A stretch of DNA of 64,000 nt from Bacteroidota bacterium (GCA_021825585.1 JAKAGT010000001.1:248001-312000), one strand, 5' to 3'. Counted from the stretch's first letter, positions 26,581-35,725 are shown. Numbers and translations: made by a program. Notes: generated by a model not told the origin, from the sequence alone.

Positions 26581-26608
26581 AAGAAGCGAGGCAAATGCCT
26601 CGCTTCTT
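26581..26608. terminator. bidirectional intrinsic terminator
   Basis: AAGAAGCGAGGCA (26581-26593) and TGCCTCGCTTCTT (26596-26608) form a perfect 13-bp stem in the space between the convergent membrane-protein gene (+) and cstA (-). A- and T-rich arms give U-runs in both directions. Confidence 0.85.
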
Positions 26609-26635
26609 ATAGAATTACCCGCAAAGATACAATTT

Positions 26636-28603
26636 TTATCGGGTTGCCGCAGTGGCCACGCTCGGTCCGGGAGCAGCGCCGTATTTTTGCCACGCTTTGA
26701 GCGCATCCCAGGCAATGAAGAGCGCTGCGATGAAGAGGAGTGCAGAGAGAAGTATCATCGCCCAGCCACCGACTTCCACTATTCCCCTGCCGGTAAAGGC
26801 CGGGGCGGTCAGAACCGAGACGTAAAGGTTGTGGGCCGTCACGAGTATCGAGAACATCGTTGTGATAAACATGAACAGCATCGGTATTCCGATGAAGCTC
26901 GTGTTCTTTCCGACAGAACGGAGCCAGACAGTCACAAGCAGCATGGAAAGCGCCGCCATCAGCTGGTTCGAGGCTCCGAACAGCTGCCAGAGGTACACCC
27001 ACGTACCGCTCAGGAGGAGAAGCACGGTGAGTAACATGGAGAAGATGCTCGTGACATGCATATTCTTGAACACGGGCACGGCTCCCCCAACCCACTCCGT
27101 CAGTGTGACCCTCATGACGCGGAAGACCAGCTGCGTCACCGTAAGCACTATTACCATGAAAGTTCCGAACCCGAGTGCGGTTCCGTAGCTTATGAATTCC
27201 TTCCCGAAAATAACTCCGAGCAGTTTTCCGATACCGGCCGCGAACGCTCCCGCGCCTGCTCCACCCGCTATGGCAACTGCTATCAGTGAGAGCAGCGCCA
27301 GCCAGTTTTCACTGAACATGCCGCCGCCGCCCACGGGGAGTGCGTCGGTTTCGTATTCCAACTGCCTCGATGTATTTGTTGAACCCACCAGCGAATGCCA
27401 GCCGGAGATCGAGCCACAGGCGATGGTCACAAACAGCATAGGCCAGAGAGGCTGCCATGGTTTTCCGGCCGCAAGATTGAAGCCGAAGTCCGGCATCTTG
27501 ATTGCCGGCATATTAAATGCCGCCGTTGCCGGCGAGATGAACGGAGCTAATATGGCTCCCAGGGACGATAGCCCGATCGCAATGAGCGTGATCCAGAATC
27601 CGATGTAGTTCACGGGCTGCGCGAACCTCCAGATCGGCAGAGTGGCACCCAGGTAGCTGAAGACAAAAATGAATAATGCCCAGAACAGGTAGTTCGGCAT
27701 TGTCTTTATAACCCCGGTAGCGGCGTCGAAGATAGCTGTAGTCGGACGTATGCCATTCGGACCCGGAGGCGGGACGCGCGGGTCTGCATAAGTAGGATCG
27801 ATCACTTCCATCACGGCTCTGCCGCCCGTTATCCCATCTATTGCCTTGTTGAAACCGGCGACTGCCTTTTGAATCGGTCCGGGGCCTGCGCTGCTCTGAC
27901 CCACGGGTCCAAGGGACATCGCGACAATCGTGATCAGGACCGTCACGACCGTGACGACTATGAGATCGAGTTTCCAGCGATAAAGCATTTGCCCTCCGAT
28001 CAGCGCCATTATGGCGAGAACCAGAATGCCGAGGGGGACATCGGGACGGGCCGCCATCAGGGCCGTCATTATCCCGACGAAAGCGCCCGCTATCAGGAGG
28101 AGATAAAAGAAAATAAATATGAACAAAATCGTCCGGGTTCTGGGCGCTATCAGGCGATAGGCAATTGCACTCAACGAGTTCCCATCGTTCCGGATGGAGA
28201 TGACGATCGCGCTGTAATCCGCGACCCAGCCTATGAACGTGACTCCCAGTGCCAGCCACAATATTGACGGGAACCAGCCCCACAACGTTGCGGCAGTTAT
28301 GACACCGACGATGGGGCCGGCGGCTGCTATCGACTTGAAATGATAACCGTAGAGCACGCCGCGGCTGGTGGGCATGAAATCAACCCCATCCATATACAGC
28401 TTGGCGGGGGTGGCCTTCTTCGCATCCGTCTGGATGACATCCCTGTCCAGGGTCTTTGCATAAAACCGATACGCAAGGTACGTTTCGACCGCACCTGCAA
28501 GGACCACAATCAGTGTATTCATCTTGATGCCAAAAGCAACGATCCCGCCGAAGACCACTATTGGTATCAGAAAGAGGAGTACTACTGTCGTGCTGGTTTT
28601 CAT
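26636..28603 (-). CDS. cstA: carbon starvation protein CstA-family transporter
   Basis: 655 residues, about 16 hydrophobic segments. The CstA/BtsT family takes up pyruvate and probably small peptides when carbon is scarce. Signatures: YMDGVDFMPTSRGVLYGYHF followed by SIAAAGPIVGV near residue 95, GWVADYSAIVISIRNDGNSLSAI, and GSISGWHSLVGSTNTSRQLE. It lies 15 bases downstream of the second ArsA-type ATPase gene, so it belongs to the same transcript. The C-terminus is a short soluble Ala-rich tail. Substrate is unproven; the neighbours (acetate transport and activation) fit a scavenging role. Confidence 0.92.
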   Translation of the reverse strand: MKTSTTVVLLFLIPIVVFGGIVAFGIKMNTLIVVLAGAVETYLAYRFYAKTLDRDVIQTDAKKATPAKLYMDGVDFMPTSRGVLYGYHFKSIAAAGPIVGVITAATLWGWFPSILWLALGVTFIGWVADYSAIVISIRNDGNSLSAIAYRLIAPRTRTILFIFIFFYLLLIAGAFVGIMTALMAARPDVPLGILVLAIMALIGGQMLYRWKLDLIVVTVVTVLITIVAMSLGPVGQSSAGPGPIQKAVAGFNKAIDGITGGRAVMEVIDPTYADPRVPPPGPNGIRPTTAIFDAATGVIKTMPNYLFWALFIFVFSYLGATLPIWRFAQPVNYIGFWITLIAIGLSSLGAILAPFISPATAAFNMPAIKMPDFGFNLAAGKPWQPLWPMLFVTIACGSISGWHSLVGSTNTSRQLEYETDALPVGGGGMFSENWLALLSLIAVAIAGGAGAGAFAAGIGKLLGVIFGKEFISYGTALGFGTFMVIVLTVTQLVFRVMRVTLTEWVGGAVPVFKNMHVTSIFSMLLTVLLLLSGTWVYLWQLFGASNQLMAALSMLLVTVWLRSVGKNTSFIGIPMLFMFITTMFSILVTAHNLYVSVLTAPAFTGRGIVEVGGWAMILLSALLFIAALFIAWDALKAWQKYGAAPGPSVATAATR

Positions 28604-28618
28604 GTGCTACCTCCTGGT

Positions 28619-29605
28619 TTAAGTTGAGAAAACATGTTCTGCCACTCTCTGTAGTGCTTCGGTACCTCGAACCTCGTTGTCAAAAAGAGGAATCAGGGAG
28701 CGGACGTTTCCATCAAAATCATTCCAGATCTGGTTCATGTACGAGTCTTGCATGGCGACGCGGTTCCGCACGAACTCCGGCGAGGATTCGGTAACCTGTT
28801 CCTTCTGTATGAGCATATTAACCAATACCCCTCCGACAGGTATCCCGAAGTCCTGGAACCACCCCATAAACCTCTTTATTACCGCGATAGGAAGAGCCTC
28901 CGGCAGGGTTACGAAGAAGAAGGAGGTCAGTTGCTCGTCGGTCAGGAGCTGCTGTGCGTGCGCCATCCGGTCGCGGAAATTGACAAGGTAATCCATCAAA
29001 GGGTCTTCCTGTTTCTTCTTCGAGAATGACAGCATCTCCCTCAGCGTCCGGGCCTCCTCGCGTGATTTCACCATCTTGTTGACCCAGAGCGAATACACCT
29101 TGCTCATTCCAAGGAGGCGGCGCGCGTTTGCGGTGGGCGCGGTATCGAACACATAGACATCATACTCGTTCTTGAACATGAGGTCTATCATGTTCTCGAA
29201 CATCGCCGATTCCTCAAACGCCGGATTCATCGTTGCCGACTCCACGAACTCGTCAGCCTTCGTGGATATTTCTGCAAACTTCAGGAACCACTGAATCCTC
29301 TCCTTTATGTCGACCTTCAGTCTCTCTATTGTGTCCTTCGTGTCTATCTCATAACCGAACAGATTCGGCACGCCTTTGACCTGGGTCGATTGGCCGAACA
29401 CATTCTGATCCAGAAGGCCGGACAGGCTGTGCACCGGATTGGTGGAAGCGAGCATTGTGCGTTTTCCCTGATCGGCAAACCATTTAGCTGCGGTACCCGC
29501 GAGGACAGTCTTGCCGACTCCGCCCTTTCCGCCGAAGAAGATGTACTTCAGGTTCTGGTGCTCCTGCAGATATTGGCTCATCGATTTCTCAATACTTTTG
29601 CTCAT
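28619..29605 (-). CDS. ArsA/Get3-type ATPase, degenerate partner
   Basis: 328 residues of the ArsA/Get3 class of deviant-Walker P-loop ATPases. P-loop GGKGGVGKTV (25-34) has Val after the Thr instead of the usual second Thr. The switch I motif, normally STDPAHN/S, reads STNPVHS: the Asp that activates water is N56. Switch II keeps D154-TAP but continues TAN where TGH is usual. The later helical region (SATMNPAFEESAMFENMIDLM) corresponds to the client-binding domain. The lost Asp predicts little or no ATP hydrolysis. It follows its paralogue at 29632 by 26 bases, and the two probably form a heterodimer with one active site, much as the halves of ArsA do. Confidence 0.88.
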   Translation of the reverse strand: MSKSIEKSMSQYLQEHQNLKYIFFGGKGGVGKTVLAGTAAKWFADQGKRTMLASTNPVHSLSGLLDQNVFGQSTQVKGVPNLFGYEIDTKDTIERLKVDIKERIQWFLKFAEISTKADEFVESATMNPAFEESAMFENMIDLMFKNEYDVYVFDTAPTANARRLLGMSKVYSLWVNKMVKSREEARTLREMLSFSKKKQEDPLMDYLVNFRDRMAHAQQLLTDEQLTSFFFVTLPEALPIAVIKRFMGWFQDFGIPVGGVLVNMLIQKEQVTESSPEFVRNRVAMQDSYMNQIWNDFDGNVRSLIPLFDNEVRGTEALQRVAEHVFST

Positions 29606-29631
29606 TCATTATCTCCTTGTGGTCTGAATGC

Positions 29632-30606
29632 TCAGGATCCGTACATTATTTCCGACAGCCTCGCGATCATCTGAATTCCCGTGACATCCCGCTCGAGCTC
29701 AGGCACCTGCGCGAGAACCCGCGATCCGAACGTGGCGTTTATCTCATTAATGTACTTCTTCTGCATGGTCAGTCTGTTCTGCAAATAGACCGGCACACCC
29801 TGAGTCAGGAGATTGTCGGGCAGAACCCGATTCACAACATATCCGAGGATTGGCACATCGAACTTCGAGAACAGGCCGGTTGCCTTCGCGGTGTCCATTA
29901 TGATCATCTCTTCAGGCACAATGACAAAGAAAAAGGCCGTCTTGGTCTTGCTGGTCAGAATACCGGAGGACGTGTTGATCCGCCCTTTGATGTACTGCAG
30001 CTCGGTAAGGATCTGATCTTCCTCCGTCTCCTTTTCCCGCTTGATCCTGGACACCATGGTTTCATACTCTCGCATTTCCTCCCGCAGCTTCGTGATTTTG
30101 TTTATCCATTCATCATACACCTTGGCCATCGAGAGGTAATACAGCGCGTGTCCGAGCGGAACAAGATCATATATATAATAGTCGTAATCGCCTTTTACCA
30201 CGATGTCCACGACGGCATCGAAAATGGCCGATTCTTCCATTGCCGGCTCGGCCGAAGCAGACGCTATGTAGTCCTCCACTTCGTCCGGCACTTTTTCAAA
30301 CCCGTACATATCGAGTATCTTCTGGCGAATCTCCTTTTGATACTCCTTGATATGGTTGTCGGCATCGATTTCCTGAGCCCAGAGATTGTCCACGATCTTG
30401 ACCGGTCCCTTGCCGAAGATGTCTTTTTGAAATATGTCGCTGAGGCTGGCTTGAGGGTCTACCGAGAAGACGAGCGTCTTCTTCCCCTGCCGGGCGAGCC
30501 AGTATGCGGTGGCGGCGGAGAAGGTGGTTTTTCCCAGACCTCCCTTTCCGCCGAACATGATATATCGTCTATCGGGGTTTTGGGCAAATACATCTCTCAA
30601 TGACAC
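29632..30606 (-). CDS. ArsA/Get3-type ATPase, likely active partner
   Basis: 324 residues, paralogous to the gene at 28619. Signature Lys and P-loop GGKGGLGKTT (19-28) and switch I SVDPQAS with D50 are intact. Switch II is D147-LVPLGH instead of DTAPTGH. The region SASAEPAMEESAIFDAVVDIV parallels the partner protein. Get3/ArsA proteins bind hydrophobic or metal clients and move them in an ATP-dependent way; no arsenite-binding cysteines are visible, so arsenite export is unlikely. It lies 24 bases after the second small gene (30631), and all four belong to one transcript. Confidence 0.9.
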   Translation of the reverse strand: MSLRDVFAQNPDRRYIMFGGKGGLGKTTFSAATAYWLARQGKKTLVFSVDPQASLSDIFQKDIFGKGPVKIVDNLWAQEIDADNHIKEYQKEIRQKILDMYGFEKVPDEVEDYIASASAEPAMEESAIFDAVVDIVVKGDYDYYIYDLVPLGHALYYLSMAKVYDEWINKITKLREEMREYETMVSRIKREKETEEDQILTELQYIKGRINTSSGILTSKTKTAFFFVIVPEEMIIMDTAKATGLFSKFDVPILGYVVNRVLPDNLLTQGVPVYLQNRLTMQKKYINEINATFGSRVLAQVPELERDVTGIQMIARLSEIMYGS

Positions 30607-30630
30607 GATGGGATCTCCTATTGTTGACGT

Positions 30631-30921
30631 TTAGAACATGGCGTCGCTGATATCCTTTTCACGAAGCATTCGGCGCTTCCAGGTAGCGACGTTCGGGACG
30701 ACATATGGAAGAAGCCGCAGTGAATAATACGGCGGGAGTATCGGTACGCCAATCAGGTCTCCCATCGTGATCAGGATGAAGAGGTGTTCCATGCTGGCCC
30801 GCGTGCGCACTGCATAGCGGCTCATATCGTGTGCAGCCATCCCGTAGAGTACTTCCTTCACTTTGTCGAAAAAACCCGCCTTGGGCGGGGTTTTCGGTGC
30901 CCCTCGTTTTTCTTCGCTCAT
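30631..30921 (-). CDS. small ArsA-associated protein B
   Basis: 96 residues, unrecognised family. Paralogous to the next gene upstream (30944): both share YGM near residue 26, then a hydrophobic stretch FIxxxxGDxxGVPIxPPYYSLRLLPY, VPNxxxWKRRxxREK and a final SD. The hydrophobic LFILITMGDLIGVPILPPYY stretch could be a re-entrant or single membrane segment; the two flanks are basic. Its tight linkage to the two ArsA/Get3-type ATPases suggests it is the client, membrane anchor or receptor for them. Confidence 0.8.
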   Translation of the reverse strand: MSEEKRGAPKTPPKAGFFDKVKEVLYGMAAHDMSRYAVRTRASMEHLFILITMGDLIGVPILPPYYSLRLLPYVVPNVATWKRRMLREKDISDAMF

Positions 30922-30943
30922 CTTTTCTTCCTTTCTGTTTTTC

Positions 30944-31228
30944 TTAAAGTCCGTGCAGGTCCAATTCTTCGTAGTCTGAGAATTCCTTTTCCCGCATTGC
31001 CCTCCTCTTCCATGAGGCGATATTCGGGACAGCGTAGGGGAGCAAGCGGAGAGAATAATAAGGCGGGATTATGGGTACACCGAGCATATCACCGTATAAA
31101 AGAGAGATGAAGACCATATCGACATCGGAACGCATTTCCACAAGCTGGCGCTCGAATTCGTATCCGGTCATTCCGTAGAGAAATCTTCTCGCGGAATCAA
31201 CCAAGCCATCTAATCCTGTTTTTCCCAT
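30944..31228 (-). CDS. small ArsA-associated protein A
   Basis: 94 residues from the ATG at 31228, first gene of the ArsA-type operon. Paralogue of the 30631 gene, with the same core GVPIIPPYYSLRLLPYAVPN followed by WKRRAMREKEFSD. The ATG is chosen because the promoter at 31243-31271 would place the start of transcription at about 31236, so a TTG at 31252 cannot be used. A weak AGGG is just upstream. The doubling of both the small protein and the ATPase points to an asymmetric two-plus-two complex. Confidence 0.8.
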   Translation of the reverse strand: MGKTGLDGLVDSARRFLYGMTGYEFERQLVEMRSDVDMVFISLLYGDMLGVPIIPPYYSLRLLPYAVPNIASWKRRAMREKEFSDYEELDLHGL

Positions 31229-31242
31229 CTTAGCCCTGTGCA

Positions 31243-31271
31243 AATTTATCAACGCTGCCGGCGATTGTCAA
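31243..31271 (-). promoter_or_regulatory. predicted promoter of the small-protein/ArsA/cstA operon
   Basis: Minus strand -35 TTGACA (31271-31266), exact 17-base spacer, -10 TAAATT (31248-31243). Start of transcription expected near 31236, eight bases before the ATG. Confidence 0.7.
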
Positions 31272-31346
31272 CACGGGCCTGCCGGGTTGATGAATGGACT
31301 GCGTGCCAAATGCCTCCTTCCTCTCTCTGCTGGACAGAAACAGCGT

Positions 31347-31386
31347 GAGGGTGAGAGCCGGAATGTTCCTGAAATTTCTCACCCTC
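31347..31386 (-). terminator. hairpin after the porin gene
   Basis: GAGGGTGAGA (31386-31377 on the minus strand) pairs with TCTCACCCTC (31356-31347), a perfect 10-bp stem with a 20-base loop. No T-run follows. It probably separates the satP-porin transcript from the ArsA operon. Confidence 0.5.
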
Positions 31387-31403
31387 TCCTTTTCAACATG
31401 AAA

Positions 31404-32651
31404 TCAAATCGGATGAATCCTCAAAACGAGATCCGGTTCCAGGCGCATATTACAGGAGGTATAGCATGCTAAGTGCGATCTGGTCTCCGACTGTGTGCTC
31501 CCGGCAAGCCCGGACTTCAACGCGGCGTGCAGCCATTCAAGTCCGAGCGCGTACGGTCCAATCTTATATCTGACAAGTCCGTCCACGATCTGGTTCTGCC
31601 ACCTTGCAGCGGCGCCCAGACTTCTCAGGGCGGAATTATTCTCGGGATGGTCGATCCCGTAGAAAAGGCAGGCTCCCCAATGAGGATTGAAGTCGTATCC
31701 GACCTGGGCCCAGCCTCCTCCCCCTCTCAGATCGCCGTTCTGAGTGAGGAGTCCGAACTGCTGTCCGATCGCCTCGCCATAATATCCATTGCCGGCTATC
31801 GAGAAGCCGTCCACATCGTACTTCGCGCCGATTTCTCCTGCCCAGCCGTTTAAGGTAGTACCGGCCCGCTCATTCAGACCAGAAAGATTCTTCCTGTCGT
31901 AATGGACCACTATGTAGCTCCCCCACCCGCTGGTCTTGCTTATCTTACCGTCCAGATTCAAACGGGCTTCGAGTTGAGGAACGCCTGATGCATTCCCCGC
32001 GGTCATACCGGAATTGAGGTCGGTGTTTCCGGCGCCGGGGGCCGTGAACCATGACGGCTTCATCGCGGCAAATTGCAGCTGGGCAGTAGTTGAAGCCCCC
32101 GGCTGGGTCAGAGTGTAATAGATGAATATGCCGGGGAACCTCCATCCGGGAAATCCGGCCGAGCCGTAACCGAGAGGGAAAGCGATGTGCGACATTGATA
32201 CCGGCACATATCCAAACAGCGGCGACCACCATTGTCCGATCCTGATCGTCAGTGAATTCCTGACGAGGTCTGCATACGCCATACGAAGCCTCGGTATGAG
32301 CTGTTCCGCACTGGCGAAGCTGTTGCCGTTATTTCCCCCGAAGAAATCGGCTTCAATATAAGCGTTTGCCTTCCAGCCGTCACCCACTTCCGGACCGGAG
32401 AAGTTCAGCCACAATCTTGTGTTTCTGACATCGTTGTCGTAGAACCACTTGCTGGTCTGGAATTGCGAGCCGGTGGGGAACTCCGCATTCTGCCCATTGC
32501 CGAAGCCGAAGGACTGGTCCTGGGCATAAAATGTCGTGCTTATGAACCCGCCGACGCTAAGAGATCCATTGTTGACCTTGACGTTCTGTGCGGACAGCGC
32601 AGGCGCAAACACAAGGACAAGAGCCATAAGAAATCCGAAATGGATCTTCAT
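31404..32651 (-). CDS. outer-membrane porin with an apparent C-terminal frameshift
   Basis: 415 residues as read. Signal peptide about 1-21 (FLMALVLVFAPALSA). The body is a beta-barrel rich in aromatic strands (FISTTFYAQDQ, RLWLNFSGPEVGDGWKANAYIEADFFGGNNG, IRIGQWWSPLFGY), like DcaP/alginate-type trimeric porins. The last 25 residues (from RSHLACYTSC) are not barrel-like. One base inserted near 31483 would instead give QIALSMLYLL then TAA at 31452-31450, a proper last strand. So either a real 1-base deletion or a sequence error has occurred. It follows the acetate-transporter gene by 29 bases and is probably its outer-membrane partner. Confidence 0.82.
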   Translation of the reverse strand: MKIHFGFLMALVLVFAPALSAQNVKVNNGSLSVGGFISTTFYAQDQSFGFGNGQNAEFPTGSQFQTSKWFYDNDVRNTRLWLNFSGPEVGDGWKANAYIEADFFGGNNGNSFASAEQLIPRLRMAYADLVRNSLTIRIGQWWSPLFGYVPVSMSHIAFPLGYGSAGFPGWRFPGIFIYYTLTQPGASTTAQLQFAAMKPSWFTAPGAGNTDLNSGMTAGNASGVPQLEARLNLDGKISKTSGWGSYIVVHYDRKNLSGLNERAGTTLNGWAGEIGAKYDVDGFSIAGNGYYGEAIGQQFGLLTQNGDLRGGGGWAQVGYDFNPHWGACLFYGIDHPENNSALRSLGAAARWQNQIVDGLVRYKIGPYALGLEWLHAALKSGLAGSTQSETRSHLACYTSCNMRLEPDLVLRIHPI

Positions 32652-32680
32652 AATCGCTATCTCCTTTCTGAGATGAATGT

Positions 32681-33238
32681 TTAAAGTGGCAGTACAGTTT
32701 TTGCCCTTTGCCCGTTAATGACTGTTCCCATGGCAACATACACAGCCGACAGCCCGCATATCAAACCTTCCCAGCCCGCAATCTTGCCGATTGCGTCTAT
32801 TCCGCTCCAAGCGTGCAAGGCGAGCAGGAGGAAGAGTATCCAGAGTGTAAGGAAAATAAACTGCAGCCCCTTGCCGGCCTTGCCGACGATCGCGACCCAC
32901 ATCATGAAAGTGAAGATTCCCCAGCCTAACAGGTACCACCCCATGAAAGCCGCCGATGGCGGATCGATCCACCCCAACTTCGGAGTTATGATTATTGTAA
33001 CAAGGGTTAGCCAGAAAAAGCCGTAGGATGTAAAGGCCGTCATTCCAAAGGTATTCCCGGTCTTGAACTCTGCTATGCCTGCGATCACCTGAGCGAGTCC
33101 GCCGTAGAAGACCCCCATCGCAAGTATAGCGCCGTTTACCGGGAAGAGACCGGCATTGGCCAGGTTCAGCAGGACAGTGGTAAAGCCGAATCCCATCAGC
33201 CCCAGTGGAGCGGGGTTGGACAGTTTCACTTGATCCAT
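32681..33238 (-). CDS. satP: acetate/succinate transporter, SatP (GPR1/FUN34/YaaH) family
   Basis: 185 residues with six membrane helices. The N-terminal family signature NPAPLGLMGFG (about 8-18) is present, followed by NAGLFPVNGAILAMGVFYGGLAQVIAGIAEFKTGNTFG, which contains the pore-lining FYGG and GNTF elements. SatP-type channels take up acetate and succinate through the inner membrane. RBS AAAGGAG before the ATG. Together with acs, the porin and cstA it forms an acetate or fermentation-product scavenging locus. Confidence 0.93.
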   Translation of the reverse strand: MDQVKLSNPAPLGLMGFGFTTVLLNLANAGLFPVNGAILAMGVFYGGLAQVIAGIAEFKTGNTFGMTAFTSYGFFWLTLVTIIITPKLGWIDPPSAAFMGWYLLGWGIFTFMMWVAIVGKAGKGLQFIFLTLWILFLLLALHAWSGIDAIGKIAGWEGLICGLSAVYVAMGTVINGQRAKTVLPL

Positions 33239-33598
33239 TTGGGTTGCTCCTTTTTTGTGGTTTGAGCCTCAGGCCTGCCGGCCTTTGGCTTAGTTGTTGT
33301 CCAGCGAATTATTTCGATCAAGGGCCCGACTCGAGCCCGGTTAATCTCACTATTTTGGCAACGACTTTATCTTCAATTGATCCAGATAACCACAAACCAC
33401 TTCCTGCCGCGCTGTCGCGCTCCCACGCGCCGACTGCGCGACAGGAAGAACGGGAGGGACTGACGTGAAATATTATGTGCTTCTATCGCTACAGGGCAGC
33501 CTCCCGAAGTAAGGAGTCGAGGCCCGTTCCACCAGCAACGCCGGAATTCTTCTTCATGAACCTCGCCAGTTTCTAATAATCGCCATCACACAAGAGAC
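33239..33598. other. 360-base intergenic region between satP and acs
   Basis: No convincing gene. It must hold the satP promoter and the acs 3' end. The only structure I see is an imperfect GC-rich inverted repeat at about 33400-33450 (TTCCTG and TGTCGCG against CGCGACAGGAA). No clear -35/-10 pair or sigma-54 site was found. Confidence 0.5.
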
Positions 33599-35698
33599 CT
33601 ACTCGTTTTGTCCGAATTTCTTGATGTCATCGGGGGTATCGCCGGCCGGCGCGCGCTTCGTTTGCGACTGCACCATTATCTTGATGTGTTCCACCACATC
33701 CGGATTGGCGAGCGTCGTGACATCTCCGACCGGCATGCTGTTCGAGACGGCAGCCAATACTCTTCTCATGATTTTGCCGGATCTCGTCTTGGGCATGTCC
33801 TCCGCCACCCAAACGTGGGATGGCCTTGCTATCTTCCCTATCATGTTCTCTATCGCGCCGACGACTTTCCTCTGAACTTCACCATGGTCCATCGACACTC
33901 CCGGTTTCAGCGCAATGTATACTTCGGGGACCCTTCCCTTAACCTGATCGACGACGGGTACAACCGCGGCTTCAGCCACTTCCGGAACCGTAAGGCAGGC
34001 TGATTCCAGCTCTTTCGTGCCGAGCCTGTGGCCGGCGACATTGATCACATCGTCTACCCGGCCGAGGATTCTGATGTATCTGTCCGCGGCATATAGCGCT
34101 CCGTCACCCGCAAAGTAGGGCCAGTCTTTCCAGTCCTTGCTCTGGCGGTTCTTGCAGTACTTCGCATAGTATGTCTGAACATAGCGTTCGGGATCCCCCC
34201 AGATTGTCTGCATTATGCCGGGCCATGGATTCCTGATGCAAATATTCCCTGCCCTTTGTGTTCCCGGGGGGAGCTCATTCCCGTTTTCGTCATAGATTAC
34301 CGGATGAATTCCGGGTACTCCGGGTCCCGCGCTCCCTGGCTTCATCGGGTTCAGAGCCGGCTTCGAGCTGCAGAGAAACCCGCCGTTTTCCGTCTGCCAC
34401 CATGTATCCACGATAACCGCCTCCTTCTTCCCGACCTCATTATAGTACCATCTCCACACATCCGGTTCGATCGGCTCGCCCACTGTGACCATGAGCTTGA
34501 AGTGGTAGTTGTACTTGCGGGGCTCCTCCGGGCCGAGTTTCCTGAGCTGACGAATTGAAGTTGGAGCGGTATGGAAAATGTTTACGTCGAGCTGCTCCGC
34601 GACCCGCCATGGCCGCCCGGCATCAGGGTAAGTAGGCACGCCCTCAAAAATCACGCTTGTTGTGCCGAGGGCCAGTGGGCCATAGACTATATATGAATGG
34701 CCCGTTATCCACCCTATATCAGCCATGCACCAGTAAATATCTTCAGGATGAATATCGAGTATGTTTTTTGCCGTCCCTGTCACATAAGCCAGGTATCCGC
34801 CGGTGCTGTGCTGTATTCCCTTCGGCTTACCGGTAGTGCCGCTCGTGTACATGAGAAACAGCGGATCTTCGGCTGCAACAGGAACCGGAGCGACTCTTTT
34901 TCCTCTGTAATCCTTCAGCAGCTCGTCCATGAAGAAGTCTCTCCCTTTTACCATCTGGGTGGCAGAGACATACTTCCCCTGGTACCGCCGCCAGACAAGG
35001 ACCTTGTCTACATCTGCGCCAAGTTCCTTCGCCCGGCCGACGGCCGTGTCGGCTTTCTCTTTGTGGTTCTGTATTTGACCGTTCCTGTAATATCCGTCCA
35101 TTGTGATCAGTATCCGGCTTCCGGAATCCGCGATTCTGTCGCCGCAAGCTATGCCGCTGAACCCGCCGAAGACAACCGAGTGGATTACTCCGAGGCGAGC
35201 GCACGCAAGCATAGTAACCGGCAGTTCCGGGACCATCGGCATGTGAATAGTCACCCTGTCCCCCTTCTTGAGTCCGGCAAAATCCCGGAGAAGCGCTGCC
35301 GTCTCGTTTACCCTGACGTACAATTCCTGATAGGTGATGGCAACATGAGGCTCTTCCTCAAGTTCGGGTACGAAGATTATCGCCGCTTTCCCCTTTTTCT
35401 TGTCAAGGTGCCTGTCAATGCAATTATGGCTGACGTTCAGCTGCCCGCCGGCAAACCAACGCCAGAACGGCGGATTGCTCGAATCAAGCGTTGTGTGCCA
35501 GTACTTGTACCAATCGAGCAAATCGGCGTATTCCTTGAAATTCTCGGGAAATTTTTCAAGGCTGAATCTCTCATCGACATTCGAATCGACCAGATTAGCC
35601 TGTGAGATGAATTTTGCGGAAGGATAGTAGTACTCCTCTTCTTTCCAATGAGCCGCAATCTGGGCTTCACTAACCTCAAGGGTATTGGAGTCCGCCAT
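33599..35698 (-). CDS. acs: acetyl-coenzyme A synthetase
   Basis: AMP-forming enzyme converting acetate, ATP and CoA to acetyl-CoA. 699 residues from the ATG at 35698, which has a perfect AAGGAGG seven bases ahead; an ATG nine codons upstream lacks one. Motifs: MYTSGTTGKPKGIQHSTGGY (P-loop), VDTWWQTENGG, GRVDDVINVAGHRLGTKELE (hinge and A8) and PKTRSGKIMRR, whose Lys (TRSGK) is the one acetylated in regulated Acs proteins. The divergent gene at 36300 encodes the probable lysine acetyltransferase. Somewhat longer than the usual 650 residues. Confidence 0.97.
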   Translation of the reverse strand: MADSNTLEVSEAQIAAHWKEEEYYYPSAKFISQANLVDSNVDERFSLEKFPENFKEYADLLDWYKYWHTTLDSSNPPFWRWFAGGQLNVSHNCIDRHLDKKKGKAAIIFVPELEEEPHVAITYQELYVRVNETAALLRDFAGLKKGDRVTIHMPMVPELPVTMLACARLGVIHSVVFGGFSGIACGDRIADSGSRILITMDGYYRNGQIQNHKEKADTAVGRAKELGADVDKVLVWRRYQGKYVSATQMVKGRDFFMDELLKDYRGKRVAPVPVAAEDPLFLMYTSGTTGKPKGIQHSTGGYLAYVTGTAKNILDIHPEDIYWCMADIGWITGHSYIVYGPLALGTTSVIFEGVPTYPDAGRPWRVAEQLDVNIFHTAPTSIRQLRKLGPEEPRKYNYHFKLMVTVGEPIEPDVWRWYYNEVGKKEAVIVDTWWQTENGGFLCSSKPALNPMKPGSAGPGVPGIHPVIYDENGNELPPGTQRAGNICIRNPWPGIMQTIWGDPERYVQTYYAKYCKNRQSKDWKDWPYFAGDGALYAADRYIRILGRVDDVINVAGHRLGTKELESACLTVPEVAEAAVVPVVDQVKGRVPEVYIALKPGVSMDHGEVQRKVVGAIENMIGKIARPSHVWVAEDMPKTRSGKIMRRVLAAVSNSMPVGDVTTLANPDVVEHIKIMVQSQTKRAPAGDTPDDIKKFGQNE

Positions 35699-35725
35699 GG
35701 TTTGTGCCTCCTTATGCTTGTTCAA

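Noticed and set aside
28619-30606. Arsenite pump (ars operon) reading of the two ArsA-type genes
   Set aside because: No ArsB, ArsR or ArsD is present and the metalloid-binding Cys residues of ArsA are absent.
33380-33480. Possible structured RNA or mobile-element inverted repeat between satP and acs
   Set aside because: The inverted repeat is imperfect, not flanked by direct repeats, and no transposase is nearby.
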